Below, in pieces: positions 18,617 through 26,527 of a stretch of 64,000 nucleotides of DNA (positions are counted from its first letter, which is position 1; each line of letters starts with the position of its first letter). A program made the position numbers and the translations under genes. Source of the DNA: Streptomyces morookaense. Its GTDB lineage: Bacteria; Actinomycetota; Actinomycetes; Streptomycetales; Streptomycetaceae. The notes beneath the pieces are model-generated. The model was not told the DNA's origin and ran no database searches. It worked only from the letters and a program-made list of their open reading frames with translations. The stretch is from the NCBI RefSeq assembly GCF_013030945.1, contig NZ_JABBXF010000018.1, forward strand, positions 78,408 to 142,407. The letters are read 5' to 3'.

Positions 18617-19888
18617 CTAGAAGAACGTGCGGACGAACTCCGTCACGGTTCCGTCCCCCGTGACCAACGGAATCAGCTGCCACTTGTCGAACGTCGTGCA
18701 CGGATGCGACAACCCGAGCCCCACCCAGTCCCCCACCTCCAGCTCCGCGCCCTCCCCGAGGGCCACGAACGCATGCTGGTCCGCCAGAGCCGTGATCGTC
18801 ATGCCGGAGGCGCGCCGCACCGCGCCGTCCCGTGCCGAGCGGACGAGCTGGACCTCCGGCAGGCCGAGGTCGTACGGGGCATCCCGCTTCCCGGCGTTGA
18901 GAAACGCCTGCCCCGGTTCCGGCCGGGAGACGACCTGCGCCCACAGCCGGAACGCCGGCCGCAACTCGCCCTCGCCCGCCAGCCGGTTGAACGGCGTCTT
19001 CCTCCGGTACTGCCCGTCGTCGTGCGTGACGTACGCTCCCGACCGCAGCAGCTTCAGCACCGGCGCCGACAGAGCCGGCAACTCCGCGAAGACCTCGCCC
19101 ACCACGTCGAACCACGAACTGCCGCCCGCACTGACGACGATCTCCTCGACGCCCGCGAAGCGACCCGCCTTGTCGAACGCGGCCGCCAGCGCGACGAGCC
19201 GGCGCAGCCAGGCGCCGACGCGCTCGGCGTTCGCGTCCGGCACCTCGGCCTCGTAGCAGGCGACGCCCACCAGCCGCAGGGTGTCCGAGGCCGCGACCGC
19301 GTCCGCGACGGCCTCGCACTCCGCCTCGGTGCGGGCACCCGTGCGGCCGCCCGGGACGCCCAGTTCGACGACGACATCGAGCGGACGGGCGAACTCGCCG
19401 GTACGCAGGGCCTCGTCCATCAGCTCGACGCCGCGCAACGAGTCCACATACAGGATCAGTTGGACGTCCGGATGGGCGGTCAGCTCACCCGCCAGCCAGC
19501 GCAGCGCCGCCGCGTCCACGACCTCGTTGGCGAGGAAGATCCGCCGGATCCCGAAGGCCCGGTAGACGCGCACCTGCGCGATGTTGGCGGCCGTGATGCC
19601 CCACGCGCCGTGCGCGATCTGGCGCTCGAAGAGCTGCGGTGCCATGGACGTCTTGCCGTGCGGGGCGAAGGCCAGGCCGTGTTCGGCCGACCAGCGTTCC
19701 ATGACGCGCAGGTTGTGGTCGAGCGCCTCGGCGGAGAGGACGAGTACGGGTGTGGTGAACCCGCCGGTGAACAGCGAGCGCCGCTCGGCCGCCAGCTCGC
19801 CCACCGTGCGGCCCTCCGCGTCCGGGGGCAGCCCCTTGAAGCGGTGATCGACCCGTTCCAGGGCAAGCCGGGCGACGGCATCGGACAT
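18617..19888 (-). CDS. DSD-type PLP lyase (amino acid deaminase / D-serine or D-glucosaminate dehydratase family)
   Basis: The 423-residue protein has the alanine racemase fold (type III). The PLP lysine is K79 in APHGKTSMAP. The C-terminal domain carries the H-x-C metal site of eukaryotic-type D-serine dehydratase in LSHPCTTFDKW (H395, C397). Such enzymes eliminate ammonia from D-3-hydroxyamino acids; the family also includes D-threonine aldolase and PLP-type D-glucosaminate dehydratase. The ATG at 19888 has GGGAGG. It is divergent from the kinase operon, with IclR-like half-sites between them. I infer D-glucosaminate as a likely substrate because a KDG-type kinase is next door. Confidence 0.85.
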   Translation of the reverse strand: MSDAVARLALERVDHRFKGLPPDAEGRTVGELAAERRSLFTGGFTTPVLVLSAEALDHNLRVMERWSAEHGLAFAPHGKTSMAPQLFERQIAHGAWGITAANIAQVRVYRAFGIRRIFLANEVVDAAALRWLAGELTAHPDVQLILYVDSLRGVELMDEALRTGEFARPLDVVVELGVPGGRTGARTEAECEAVADAVAASDTLRLVGVACYEAEVPDANAERVGAWLRRLVALAAAFDKAGRFAGVEEIVVSAGGSSWFDVVGEVFAELPALSAPVLKLLRSGAYVTHDDGQYRRKTPFNRLAGEGELRPAFRLWAQVVSRPEPGQAFLNAGKRDAPYDLGLPEVQLVRSARDGAVRRASGMTITALADQHAFVALGEGAELEVGDWVGLGLSHPCTTFDKWQLIPLVTGDGTVTEFVRTFF

Positions 19889-19917
19889 GGAGAGCCTCCC
19901 TGTGAAGCACGAGGCGC

Positions 19918-19944
19918 GTTGCATCCTGTGCAACGCCCGTTGCA
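19918..19944. promoter_or_regulatory. Candidate IclR operator in the divergent promoter
   Basis: Three GTTGCA half-sites are arranged as GTTGCA-N5-TGCAAC-N4-GTTGCA at 19918-19923, 19929-19934 and 19939-19944. The array lies between the lyase start and the kinase start. It is well placed for control of both sides by the IclR protein encoded in the kinase operon. Confidence 0.55.
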
Positions 19945-20005
19945 TGTAACGCTCGCCGCTGTCTAACATCCCCGCGAGTACCGGGTCAACGGGACGGGAG
20001 GGATT

Positions 20006-21013
20006 GTGACCACCGACGTCGTATGCCTCGGCGAATCCCTCGTCGCCTTCCGCCCCGTGCGCCCCGGCCCCCTCGCCGACGTCCCCGCCTTCGAACGCGG
20101 CATCGGCGGCGCCGAGTCCAACGTCGCCTGCGCGCTGGCCCGTTGCGGCCACCGCACCCGCTGGATCAGCCGCGTCGGCACGGACGGCTTCGGTACGCAC
20201 CTGGTGGACGCCATCGCCGCGCACGGCGTCGACGTCTCCGCCGTCCAGCGCGACCCGGACCGCCCCACCGGCGTCTACTTCCGCACGGCAGGCGAACGGG
20301 CCACCACCCTGACCGCCGACCGCTCCCTCGCCGAAGTCGCCTACTACCGCGCCGGATCCGCCGCCTCCGCCATGTCCCCCGCGCTCGTACCCCGCGAAAC
20401 CGCCTGGTCGGGCCGCATCCTGCATCTCACCGGCATCACGGCCGCCCTCTCCGCCGGTTGCCGCGACCTGCTCCGCCACCTCACCGCCCGCGCCCCCGGC
20501 CGCCCCCTCCTCTCCTTCGACGTCAACTACCGCGCCGCCCTCTGGCGCAACAGCCCCGAAAGCCCCTCCGTCCTCGCCGACCTCGCCCGCCGCTGCGACC
20601 TCGTCTTCGTCGGCGAGGACGAAGCCGAAGCCGCCTGGGGCGTACGCGGCACCGCCGCGATCCGCGCCGCCCTTCCCGAACCGGACCTCCTCGTCGTCAA
20701 GCACGGGGCAGAGGGAGCAACAGCCTTCCCGCGGAAGGGCGGACCCCTCACCGTCCCCGCCCCCGCCGTCGACGTCGTCGCCCCCGTGGGCGCCGGCGAC
20801 GCCTTCGCCGCCGGATTCCTCTCCGCCACCCTGCGCGAACTCCCACTGCCCGCACGCCTGCGCCACGGCCACCTCACGGCCGCCGCCGCCCTCACCGTCC
20901 CCGGCGACCTCGCCGAGCCCCCGGCCCGCGAGCACGCCGACCGTCTCGCCGCACTGGACGACACCGCCTGGAACGCCCTCCGCATCGACCGCGACATGGA
21001 AAGCACCGCATGA
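20006..21013 (+). CDS. PfkB sugar kinase, 2-keto-3-deoxygluconate kinase type
   Basis: The 335-residue kinase has PfkB signature 1 (GIGGAESNVACALARCGH) near residue 32 and signature 2 (PVGAGDAFAAGF) near 262 with the catalytic Asp. KDG-kinase features are DRPTGVYFRT, AYYRAGSAAS and SFDVNYRAALW. The product would be 2-keto-3-deoxy-6-phosphogluconate. The start is the GTG at 20006 behind GGGAGGG. It is the first gene of a four-gene operon; it overlaps iclR by 4 nt. No KDPG aldolase is in the window. Confidence 0.87.
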   Translation: MTTDVVCLGESLVAFRPVRPGPLADVPAFERGIGGAESNVACALARCGHRTRWISRVGTDGFGTHLVDAIAAHGVDVSAVQRDPDRPTGVYFRTAGERATTLTADRSLAEVAYYRAGSAASAMSPALVPRETAWSGRILHLTGITAALSAGCRDLLRHLTARAPGRPLLSFDVNYRAALWRNSPESPSVLADLARRCDLVFVGEDEAEAAWGVRGTAAIRAALPEPDLLVVKHGAEGATAFPRKGGPLTVPAPAVDVVAPVGAGDAFAAGFLSATLRELPLPARLRHGHLTAAAALTVPGDLAEPPAREHADRLAALDDTAWNALRIDRDMESTA

Positions 21014-21786
21014 GCCAGACCGTCGACCGCGCCCTCAGCATCCTGCCCCTGCTCGCCGAGGGACCCGCGAATCTGGAACAGGTCGCCCAGCGGCTCGGCG
21101 TCCACAAGTCCACCGCCCTGCGCCTGCTGCGCACCCTGCACGCCCACGGCATGGTCCACCGGCAGCAGGACCAGCGCTACCGCCTCGGCGCCCGCCTCTT
21201 CGCCCTCGCCCAGCAGGCCGCCGAGGGCCTGGACATCCGCGAGACCGCCCACCCGCACCTCGTCGCCCTCAACGAACTCTGCGGCCACACCGTCCACTTG
21301 GCCGTCTACGAAGAGGGCGAGGTCGTCTACATCGACAAGATCGAGAGCCGCTACCCGGTGCGCATGTACTCGCGCATCGGCAAGCCCGTCGCCATCACCG
21401 TCGCCGCCGTCGCCAAACTCCTGCTGGCCGGCCTGCCCGAACCCGAACGGCGCTCCGTCGCCGAACGCCTCGACTACCCCGCCTACACGTCCCGTTCAAC
21501 CCCCAACGCCGCCGCCTACCTCAAGGAACTGGCCGCCGTCCGCGAACAGGGCTGGGCCACCGACTTCGGCGGCCACGAGGAGTCCATCAACTGCATCGGC
21601 GCCCCCGTCCACGGCGTGGACGGCCGCGTCGTCGCGGCCTGCTCGATCTCCGCCCCCAACGTGGTGGTCACCGCCGACGACCTCCGCGCCCTGCTCCCCC
21701 TCCTGCGCCGCACCGCGGAAGCGATCAGCGCGGACCATTGCGGGACGACCCCAGCCCCCAACTCACGTACCGAGGTGACCGAATGA
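21010..21786 (+). CDS. IclR family transcriptional regulator
   Basis: The 258-residue regulator has an N-terminal winged helix at about residues 15-65 (LEQVAQRLGVHKSTALRLLRTL) and a C-terminal effector domain. The effector domain includes YIDKIESRYPVRMYSRIGKPVAITVAAVAKLLLAGL and GCIGAPV-like segments. KdgR, the classical KDG-responsive repressor, belongs to this family. It overlaps the kinase gene (ATGA) and the ridA gene (ATGA). The likely operator is the GTTGCA array at 19918-19944. Confidence 0.92.
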   Translation: MSQTVDRALSILPLLAEGPANLEQVAQRLGVHKSTALRLLRTLHAHGMVHRQQDQRYRLGARLFALAQQAAEGLDIRETAHPHLVALNELCGHTVHLAVYEEGEVVYIDKIESRYPVRMYSRIGKPVAITVAAVAKLLLAGLPEPERRSVAERLDYPAYTSRSTPNAAAYLKELAAVREQGWATDFGGHEESINCIGAPVHGVDGRVVAACSISAPNVVVTADDLRALLPLLRRTAEAISADHCGTTPAPNSRTEVTE

Positions 21787-22187
21787 CCGTCAAGATCGCC
21801 GTCCACCCGACCGGCCACACCACCCCGCCCGCCAAGTTCTCCCACGGTGTGCGCAAGGGCAACATCCTCCAGGTGGCGGGCCAGGTCGGCTTCCTGCCCA
21901 CCACGGCAGGCCAACCCCCTGCCGTGGCCGGCCCGACCCTCCGCGAACAGACCCTCCAAACCCTGGCCAACGTCAAGGCGGTTCTGGAGGCGGGCGGCGC
22001 CGGCTGGGAGGACGTGGTGATGCTCCGCGTCTACCTCACCGACACCGCCCACTTCGCCGAGCTGAACACGATCTACGACGACTACTTCGCCACCCTCCAG
22101 GGCCCGCCCGCGGCCCGCACCACGGTGTACGTCGGCCTGCCCGAGGGCCTGCTCGTCGAAATCGACGCCCTGGCGGTCCTGGGCTGA
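21783..22187 (+). CDS. RidA family enamine/imine deaminase
   Basis: The 134-residue protein has the RidA fold, with the carboxylate-binding arginine R112 in PAARTTVYVGLP and the acidic E126 in VEIDA. RidA hydrolyses reactive enamines and imines released by PLP dehydratases. This fits directly with the DSD-type lyase encoded across the divergent promoter. The gene is translationally coupled to iclR (ATGA) and precedes the permease by 18 nt. Confidence 0.92.
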   Translation: MTVKIAVHPTGHTTPPAKFSHGVRKGNILQVAGQVGFLPTTAGQPPAVAGPTLREQTLQTLANVKAVLEAGGAGWEDVVMLRVYLTDTAHFAELNTIYDDYFATLQGPPAARTTVYVGLPEGLLVEIDALAVLG

Positions 22188-22205
22188 GGCACAGGGCCGG
22201 CCGGG

Positions 22206-23552
22206 ATGCTGCTGACGGTGGCCGCCCTTGGGGTGGGCCTCCTCCTCTTCCTGATCATCAAGATCAGACTCCAGCCGTTCGTGGCCCTGCTGATCGTCTC
22301 GATCGCCGTAGGGCTGGGCTCGGGCCTGTCCGTCACCCAACTCTTCGGCACGGTCCAGAAGTCGAACACGGTCCCGCTGCTCGAAGCGGGCATGGGCGGC
22401 ACCCTCGGCCATGTCGCGGTCATCATCGGACTGGGCACCATGCTGGGCTCGGTCCTGGAGGCCTCGGGCGGTGCCCAGGCGCTGGCCGGCCGCCTGCTGA
22501 CCCTCTTCGGCGAGCGCCGGGCACCGCTGGCGATGGGCGTGACCGGGGTGCTGTTCGGCATCCCGGTCTTCTTCGACGTGGGCATCTTCGTCCTGGCCCC
22601 GGTGGTGTACGCGACGGCCCGCCGCGGCGGCGGCTCGATCCTGCGGTACGCGCTGCCGATGCTGGCGGGCCTCTCCATGACCCACGCCTTCCTCCCGCCC
22701 CACCCGGGCCCGGTGGCGGCAGCGGGCCTGCTGCACGTGGACCTGGGCTGGGTGGCCCTGATGGGTACCTTGACGGGCATCCCGGCGGTCCTGGCGGCAT
22801 GGGCATACGCGGCATGGATAGCGCGCCGCGTGAGTGTGGGGGTACCGAGCGAGGAGCTGGAAACCCCGCCGGCTCCGGAACAACCAGTACCCCTACCGGT
22901 CCTGTTGACGGTGATAGGCACCCCGCTCGTCCTCATCCTCCTCTCGACGTTCTCCTCGGTGACCCTGCCCCCGGGAAGGGCACGCACGTTGCTGGAATTC
23001 GTGGGCCACCCCTTCGTGGCGCTGACGATCGCCCTGTTCCTCGCCTACTGGCTGCTGGGCGTCCGGCGCGGCTGGTCGCGCGCGTCATTGGAGGCGCTGT
23101 CGACGGCGTCGCTCAAACCGGTCGGCAACATCCTGCTGGTCGTGGGCGCGGGCGGGATCTTCGGCGCGGTGCTCAAGGCGGGCGGAGTGGCCCAGGCGGT
23201 GGCGGACGTGTGCGACACGGCGGGCCTGCCGGTGGTGGTGCTGGCGTGGCTGCTGTCGGCCGCGTTGCGGGTGGCGCAGGGCTCGGCGACGGTGGCCATC
23301 GTGACGACGGCGGGCATCGTGGCCCCGGTGCTGGAGGCGGCGCACCCGACGCAGGCGCATGCCGCCCTGGTGATCGTGGCGATTTCGGCCGGCTCGGTTT
23401 TCGCCTCGCATGTGAACGACGGGGGCTTCTGGATGGTGGCGAAGTACTTCGGCATCCCGGAGCGGGAGACGCTGGTGTCGTGGACGGTGCTGGAGTCGGT
23501 GCTGTCGGTTGCGGGGTTCGGGGTGGCGGGGGTGGTGAGCCTGATGGTGTGA
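22206..23552 (+). CDS. GntP family gluconate/sugar-acid permease
   Basis: The 448-residue symporter has about 12-14 hydrophobic segments and GntP-type features: LGTMLGSVLEASGGAQ, FFDVGIFVLAPVVYATARR, HAFLPPHPGPVAAAG and the C-terminal ASHVNDGGFWMVAKYFG. GntP proteins import gluconate and related sugar acids. It is the last gene of the kinase-iclR-ridA operon and supplies the uptake step of the inferred sugar-acid pathway. A permease for an aminosugar acid would be a modest change of substrate. Confidence 0.92.
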   Translation: MLLTVAALGVGLLLFLIIKIRLQPFVALLIVSIAVGLGSGLSVTQLFGTVQKSNTVPLLEAGMGGTLGHVAVIIGLGTMLGSVLEASGGAQALAGRLLTLFGERRAPLAMGVTGVLFGIPVFFDVGIFVLAPVVYATARRGGGSILRYALPMLAGLSMTHAFLPPHPGPVAAAGLLHVDLGWVALMGTLTGIPAVLAAWAYAAWIARRVSVGVPSEELETPPAPEQPVPLPVLLTVIGTPLVLILLSTFSSVTLPPGRARTLLEFVGHPFVALTIALFLAYWLLGVRRGWSRASLEALSTASLKPVGNILLVVGAGGIFGAVLKAGGVAQAVADVCDTAGLPVVVLAWLLSAALRVAQGSATVAIVTTAGIVAPVLEAAHPTQAHAALVIVAISAGSVFASHVNDGGFWMVAKYFGIPERETLVSWTVLESVLSVAGFGVAGVVSLMV

Positions 23553-23627
23553 GCAGTGACGTTTCGGCGCACCGCATCCTCACAACACGCCGTCCCCCGC
23601 GAGGATTTCCGTCACCCCAAAGCGGAG

Positions 23628-23636
23628 TTATCCACA
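23628..23636 (+). other. Isolated DnaA box
   Basis: TTATCCACA is a perfect match to the E. coli-type DnaA box. A second copy lies at 41731-41739. Single boxes are expected outside oriC, so this does not indicate an origin. Confidence 0.4.
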
Positions 23637-23676
23637 GCCCCTCGTGCGTTCCGGCGGGATGCGCTGTGCTGGGGGC

Positions 23677-24588
23677 ATGAAGGAGAAACTCCTGCAGGCC
23701 TATGGCCTCGCTGCTGCTCAGGACGGTGTCCTGCTCACGTCTCAGGCCCGGGGCTGCGGCCTTTCCAGGTCGAACGTCGCGAGGGTGCTGCGCCACGAGG
23801 GGTGGGACCAGCTCTACTCGGGCGTATGGGTGGAGCCGGGACGGCCCGTGGATCTGCGGCTGCGGTTACTGGCGGTGCAGTTGAGGTTCCCTCACCTGGT
23901 TGCCAGCCATGGCGCGGCTGCGAGGCTTCTGGGGATCTGGACGGTGGGGTCGTGTGCGGTCGAGCTCACGGATCCGATACGGAGGCACCGCTCGCGTACG
24001 CCGACGGTCCGTGTGCACAAGGCGGCACTGGGTGAGCACGAGATCACGGTGGCTTCGGGGATCCGGGTCACCACGGTTCTGCGGACGGTCTGCGACATGC
24101 TGCTGACGCTGCCGCTCCAACCGGCCGTCATCGCTGCGGACTCGGTGCTTGCCCGGAGGCGCGCGAGCAGGGAGAGCATCGCTGATGCGTTGAGTGTGCG
24201 GTGTGCCCGGCGGGTGGATGTGGCCGCGGCTCGACGGGCGCTTGCGCTCACCGATCCGGCGTCGGGGTCGCCTGCCGAGTCGAAGGCGCGGCTGGAGATA
24301 CGGGAGGCGGGGCTGTTCCCGGAGTCGCAGGCCGAAGTGCACACGCAGAACGGGCGGGTGCGGCGGCTGGACTTCTTCTTCAGGGCGGAAGGGCTGGGGG
24401 TGGAGATCGAGGGGCAGGCCTGGCATGGGAGCAGGAGCGCGCACCAGAACGATGCGATCCGGTTCAACGAGCTTGCGCGGTGCCCCGGGATCCGGCAGAT
24501 GCTGCGGTTCACGTATGACGACGTCTTCCGGAGGCCACAGCGCTTCATCCGTACCGTTCAGGAGGCGTTGGGGAGGCTACGGGGCTGA
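23677..24588 (+). CDS. AbiEi-like N-terminal domain with C-terminal DUF559-type nuclease fold
   Basis: The 303-residue protein begins with an AbiEi-type winged helix (QARGCGLSRSNVARVLRHEGWDQLYSGVWV). It ends with a DUF559/Vsr-like region: RRLDFFFRAEGLGVEIEGQAWHG, then RFNELARCPGIRQMLRFTYDDVF. This architecture is common in actinobacteria as a stand-alone gene. No AbiEii nucleotidyltransferase toxin is adjacent, so an antitoxin role is not supported. The ATG at 23677 has GGGGG upstream. The 3' end overlaps the convergent acylphosphatase gene by 12 nt. Confidence 0.8.
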   Translation: MKEKLLQAYGLAAAQDGVLLTSQARGCGLSRSNVARVLRHEGWDQLYSGVWVEPGRPVDLRLRLLAVQLRFPHLVASHGAAARLLGIWTVGSCAVELTDPIRRHRSRTPTVRVHKAALGEHEITVASGIRVTTVLRTVCDMLLTLPLQPAVIAADSVLARRRASRESIADALSVRCARRVDVAAARRALALTDPASGSPAESKARLEIREAGLFPESQAEVHTQNGRVRRLDFFFRAEGLGVEIEGQAWHGSRSAHQNDAIRFNELARCPGIRQMLRFTYDDVFRRPQRFIRTVQEALGRLRG

Positions 24589-24861
24589 TGACGTGGGGCG
24601 GACTTCGAAGTCGGTGAGGCCCTGCGGGGGTTCGTCGTGGGCGTCGACCGACTGGACGGCGGCGCGGGCGGGGCCGTGGTGGGCCCAGCGGATCATGTGG
24701 TCGACGGCTTCGGCGGGGCCTTCGAAGACGGCCTCGACGGTGCCGTCGGGCCGGTTGCGTACCCAGCCGGACACGCCGTGTGCGCGGGCCTCGGTGCGGC
24801 AGGTGTCGCGGTAGAAGACGCCCTGGACCAGGCCGGAGACGGTGATGTGCTTGCGGATCAT
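24577..24861 (-). CDS. acyP: Acylphosphatase
   Basis: The 94-residue protein has the complete acylphosphatase pattern. R18 is in VQGVFYRDTCR and N36 in GWVRNRPDGTVEAVFEG, equivalent to catalytic Arg23 and Asn41 of the muscle enzyme. It hydrolyses acyl phosphates. The start is the ATG at 24861 (MIRKHITVSG); upstream codons belong to the intergenic region shared with the divergent secreted peptide. Confidence 0.93.
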   Translation of the reverse strand: MIRKHITVSGLVQGVFYRDTCRTEARAHGVSGWVRNRPDGTVEAVFEGPAEAVDHMIRWAHHGPARAAVQSVDAHDEPPQGLTDFEVRPTSSAP

Positions 24862-24952
24862 GCACACAACTCTGCCTTCGTTTGCGCCGTGGGGCGAGCT
24901 GCGTAGCGTGGAAGGGGTATGCCGGAGGAACCGGACGAAGGGAGTGTGAAAC

Positions 24953-25126
24953 ATGACTGGATTCGCCAGACTTCTCGGTGCGGCTGCGTTGGCCGCGGTG
25001 CTTTCCGTCGCCCTGGGCGGTACCGCTTCGGCGACCTCGGCCGACCCGGTTCCGCAGCCGCCGACGGTGCCGAGCGTCCCGACGGTGCCGACCCTTCCGA
25101 CGGTGCCGCAGCTGCCGTCGCTCTGA
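24953..25126 (+). CDS. Small secreted Pro-rich protein, 57 aa
   Basis: The 57-residue product has a Sec signal peptide (MTGFARLLGAAALAAVLSVA, cleavage likely after SATSA). The mature part of about 27 residues is built of PTVP/PTLP units (QPPTVPSVPTVPTLPTVPQL). AAGGGAG precedes the ATG by 9 nt and an 11-bp hairpin follows the stop. It is divergent from acylphosphatase. I do not know its function. Cell-wall association or a linker-like role is possible. Confidence 0.7.
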   Translation: MTGFARLLGAAALAAVLSVALGGTASATSADPVPQPPTVPSVPTVPTLPTVPQLPSL

Positions 25127-25134
25127 TCGTCCGG

Positions 25135-25160
25135 ATCGCCCCGCCGCTGGGCGGGGCGAT
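25135..25160 (+). terminator. Hairpin terminator
   Basis: ATCGCCCCGCC-GCTG-GGCGGGGCGAT forms an 11-bp stem 8 nt after the small secreted protein stop. It also lies just beyond the end of the convergent esterase gene, so it can serve both. Confidence 0.75.
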
Positions 25161-25174
25161 TGTCGTGGTTGCGT

Positions 25175-26248
25175 TCAGGCAGCGGAGGCGAAGGCCTGTT
25201 CCAGGCGGGGGATGTAGTCCTCCAGAGACCGTGCCCAGCAGTAGCCGTTGTGGCCGCCGTTGCAGTTGCCGCCCCACGTGGAACCGTTGCCGTAGTCCAC
25301 GTAGTAGTAGGGCATTCCGATGGCGTCCATGTTGTCCTTCACGTGCTTGGACGCGCCTTCGAGCCAGAACTCCAATTCAAGGGGATTGCCATTGCCGTTG
25401 CCGACGTAGATCGAGACGCCGACGTCCTTGCCCTTCAGCCTGTCCATGTGACGGGAGGGGTCGACCTCGTTCCATTTCCAGTCGGCGTTGAACACGGGGT
25501 ACGGCGAGCCGAAGAGCGCGTCGCTCGATACGGTCGGGCCGTACTTGCTGTTGCAGTCGCCGATGACGTTGCTGCAGAACGCACCGAGGCCGTTGGTCAG
25601 CGAGGCGACGACTGCCAGGCGCAGGTCCATGGAGTCGACGGACATGTCGATGTCACCGGAGAACGAGGCGGTCTGGCTGAACAGTTCGGGGTGGTCCTGG
25701 GCGTAGTGGAAGGCGCCGAAACCGCCCATGGAGATGCCCGCCACGGCCCTGCCCTTCTTGGACGCGATCGTGCGGAGGTTCGCGTCGATGAAGGGGATCA
25801 CCTGGTCGATGTGGAAGTTCTCCCAGTTCTGCGCCCCGGCGGCGGTGTCCTGGTCGCGCCAGTTGGCGTACCAGCCGCGTCGGCCGCCGTCCGGGATGAC
25901 CGTGATCATCGACTTGGCGTTGAGGAGGGCCGGAAAGCTCTGGTTGGCCGGTTCGTCCGGCGAGCCGTGCAGGAAGTACAGGACCGGGTAGCGCTTGGCC
26001 GGATTGGCGTTGTAGTCGCTCGGCAGGATGATCCTGATGGGGTGTGCCTCGGCCACCTGGGGTGTCGTCACGGTGACGGTGAAGTCGTGGGCGGTGCCGG
26101 TCGCGGTACCGACCTGAGTGAGGCCGTAGCCGTCGGCCAGGGCCGGCGGAGCCGGGTCGGCCGCGGCGGCCTGGGCCGGGGCCGACCCCAGTATCGGTAT
26201 GAGGGCCAGCCCGAGGGCTGAGACGAGCACGGTGAGTCTCTTGATCAC
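25175..26248 (-). CDS. Secreted esterase, esterase D / antigen 85-like alpha/beta hydrolase
   Basis: The 357-residue protein has a signal peptide (IKRLTVLVSALGLALIPILG, cleavage near AQA-AA) and an alpha/beta hydrolase domain. The nucleophile is at about S172 in AGISMGGFGAF. YFLHGSPDEPANQSF forms the oxyanion-hole region, and the catalytic His is probably near the C-terminus (GNCNGGHNGYCW). It resembles mycolyltransferase-fold esterases common in Streptomyces. The GTG at 26248 has AGGAGG. A role in acyl-ester or phenolic-ester hydrolysis outside the cell is inferred. Confidence 0.88.
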   Translation of the reverse strand: MIKRLTVLVSALGLALIPILGSAPAQAAAADPAPPALADGYGLTQVGTATGTAHDFTVTVTTPQVAEAHPIRIILPSDYNANPAKRYPVLYFLHGSPDEPANQSFPALLNAKSMITVIPDGGRRGWYANWRDQDTAAGAQNWENFHIDQVIPFIDANLRTIASKKGRAVAGISMGGFGAFHYAQDHPELFSQTASFSGDIDMSVDSMDLRLAVVASLTNGLGAFCSNVIGDCNSKYGPTVSSDALFGSPYPVFNADWKWNEVDPSRHMDRLKGKDVGVSIYVGNGNGNPLELEFWLEGASKHVKDNMDAIGMPYYYVDYGNGSTWGGNCNGGHNGYCWARSLEDYIPRLEQAFASAA

Positions 26249-26323
26249 GCTGCGCCTCCTGAGGCGTCTCGGTGGACGTCGGTGAGGAGTGTCGCAGGTG
26301 CGTGCCGGTTGCGCCGGTTCCGG

Positions 26324-26527
26324 TCAGAGAGCGGCCGTGCGGACGGCGGTGACGAACGCGGCCCAGGCGGTGGGCGGGACGTGGAGGGTGGCCCCGTTCG
26401 GGGCGGTTTTGCTGTCCCTTATGGGGACGGGGGCGGTGGGTATTCGGGCGGGGCTCCATTCGAGGCAGCCGTCGCCGTTGGCGTTGCTGAAACTGGACTT
26501 GACCCACTCGGTGGGGGTGGTGCTCAT
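26324..26527 (-). CDS. DUF397 protein
   Basis: The 67-residue protein has the DUF397 pattern: WVKSSFSNANGDGCLEWSP, VPIRDSKTAPNGATLHVPPTAWAAFV. It overlaps the upstream XRE regulator by 4 nt (ATGA). Such pairs occur in dozens of copies in Streptomyces; the BldB/WhiJ-type systems controlling development are the known examples. Confidence 0.92.
   Translation of the reverse strand: MSTTPTEWVKSSFSNANGDGCLEWSPARIPTAPVPIRDSKTAPNGATLHVPPTAWAAFVTAVRTAAL

Noticed and set aside
23677..24588. AbiE type IV toxin-antitoxin system
   Set aside because: Only an AbiEi-like domain is present; no AbiEii nucleotidyltransferase gene is adjacent on either side.
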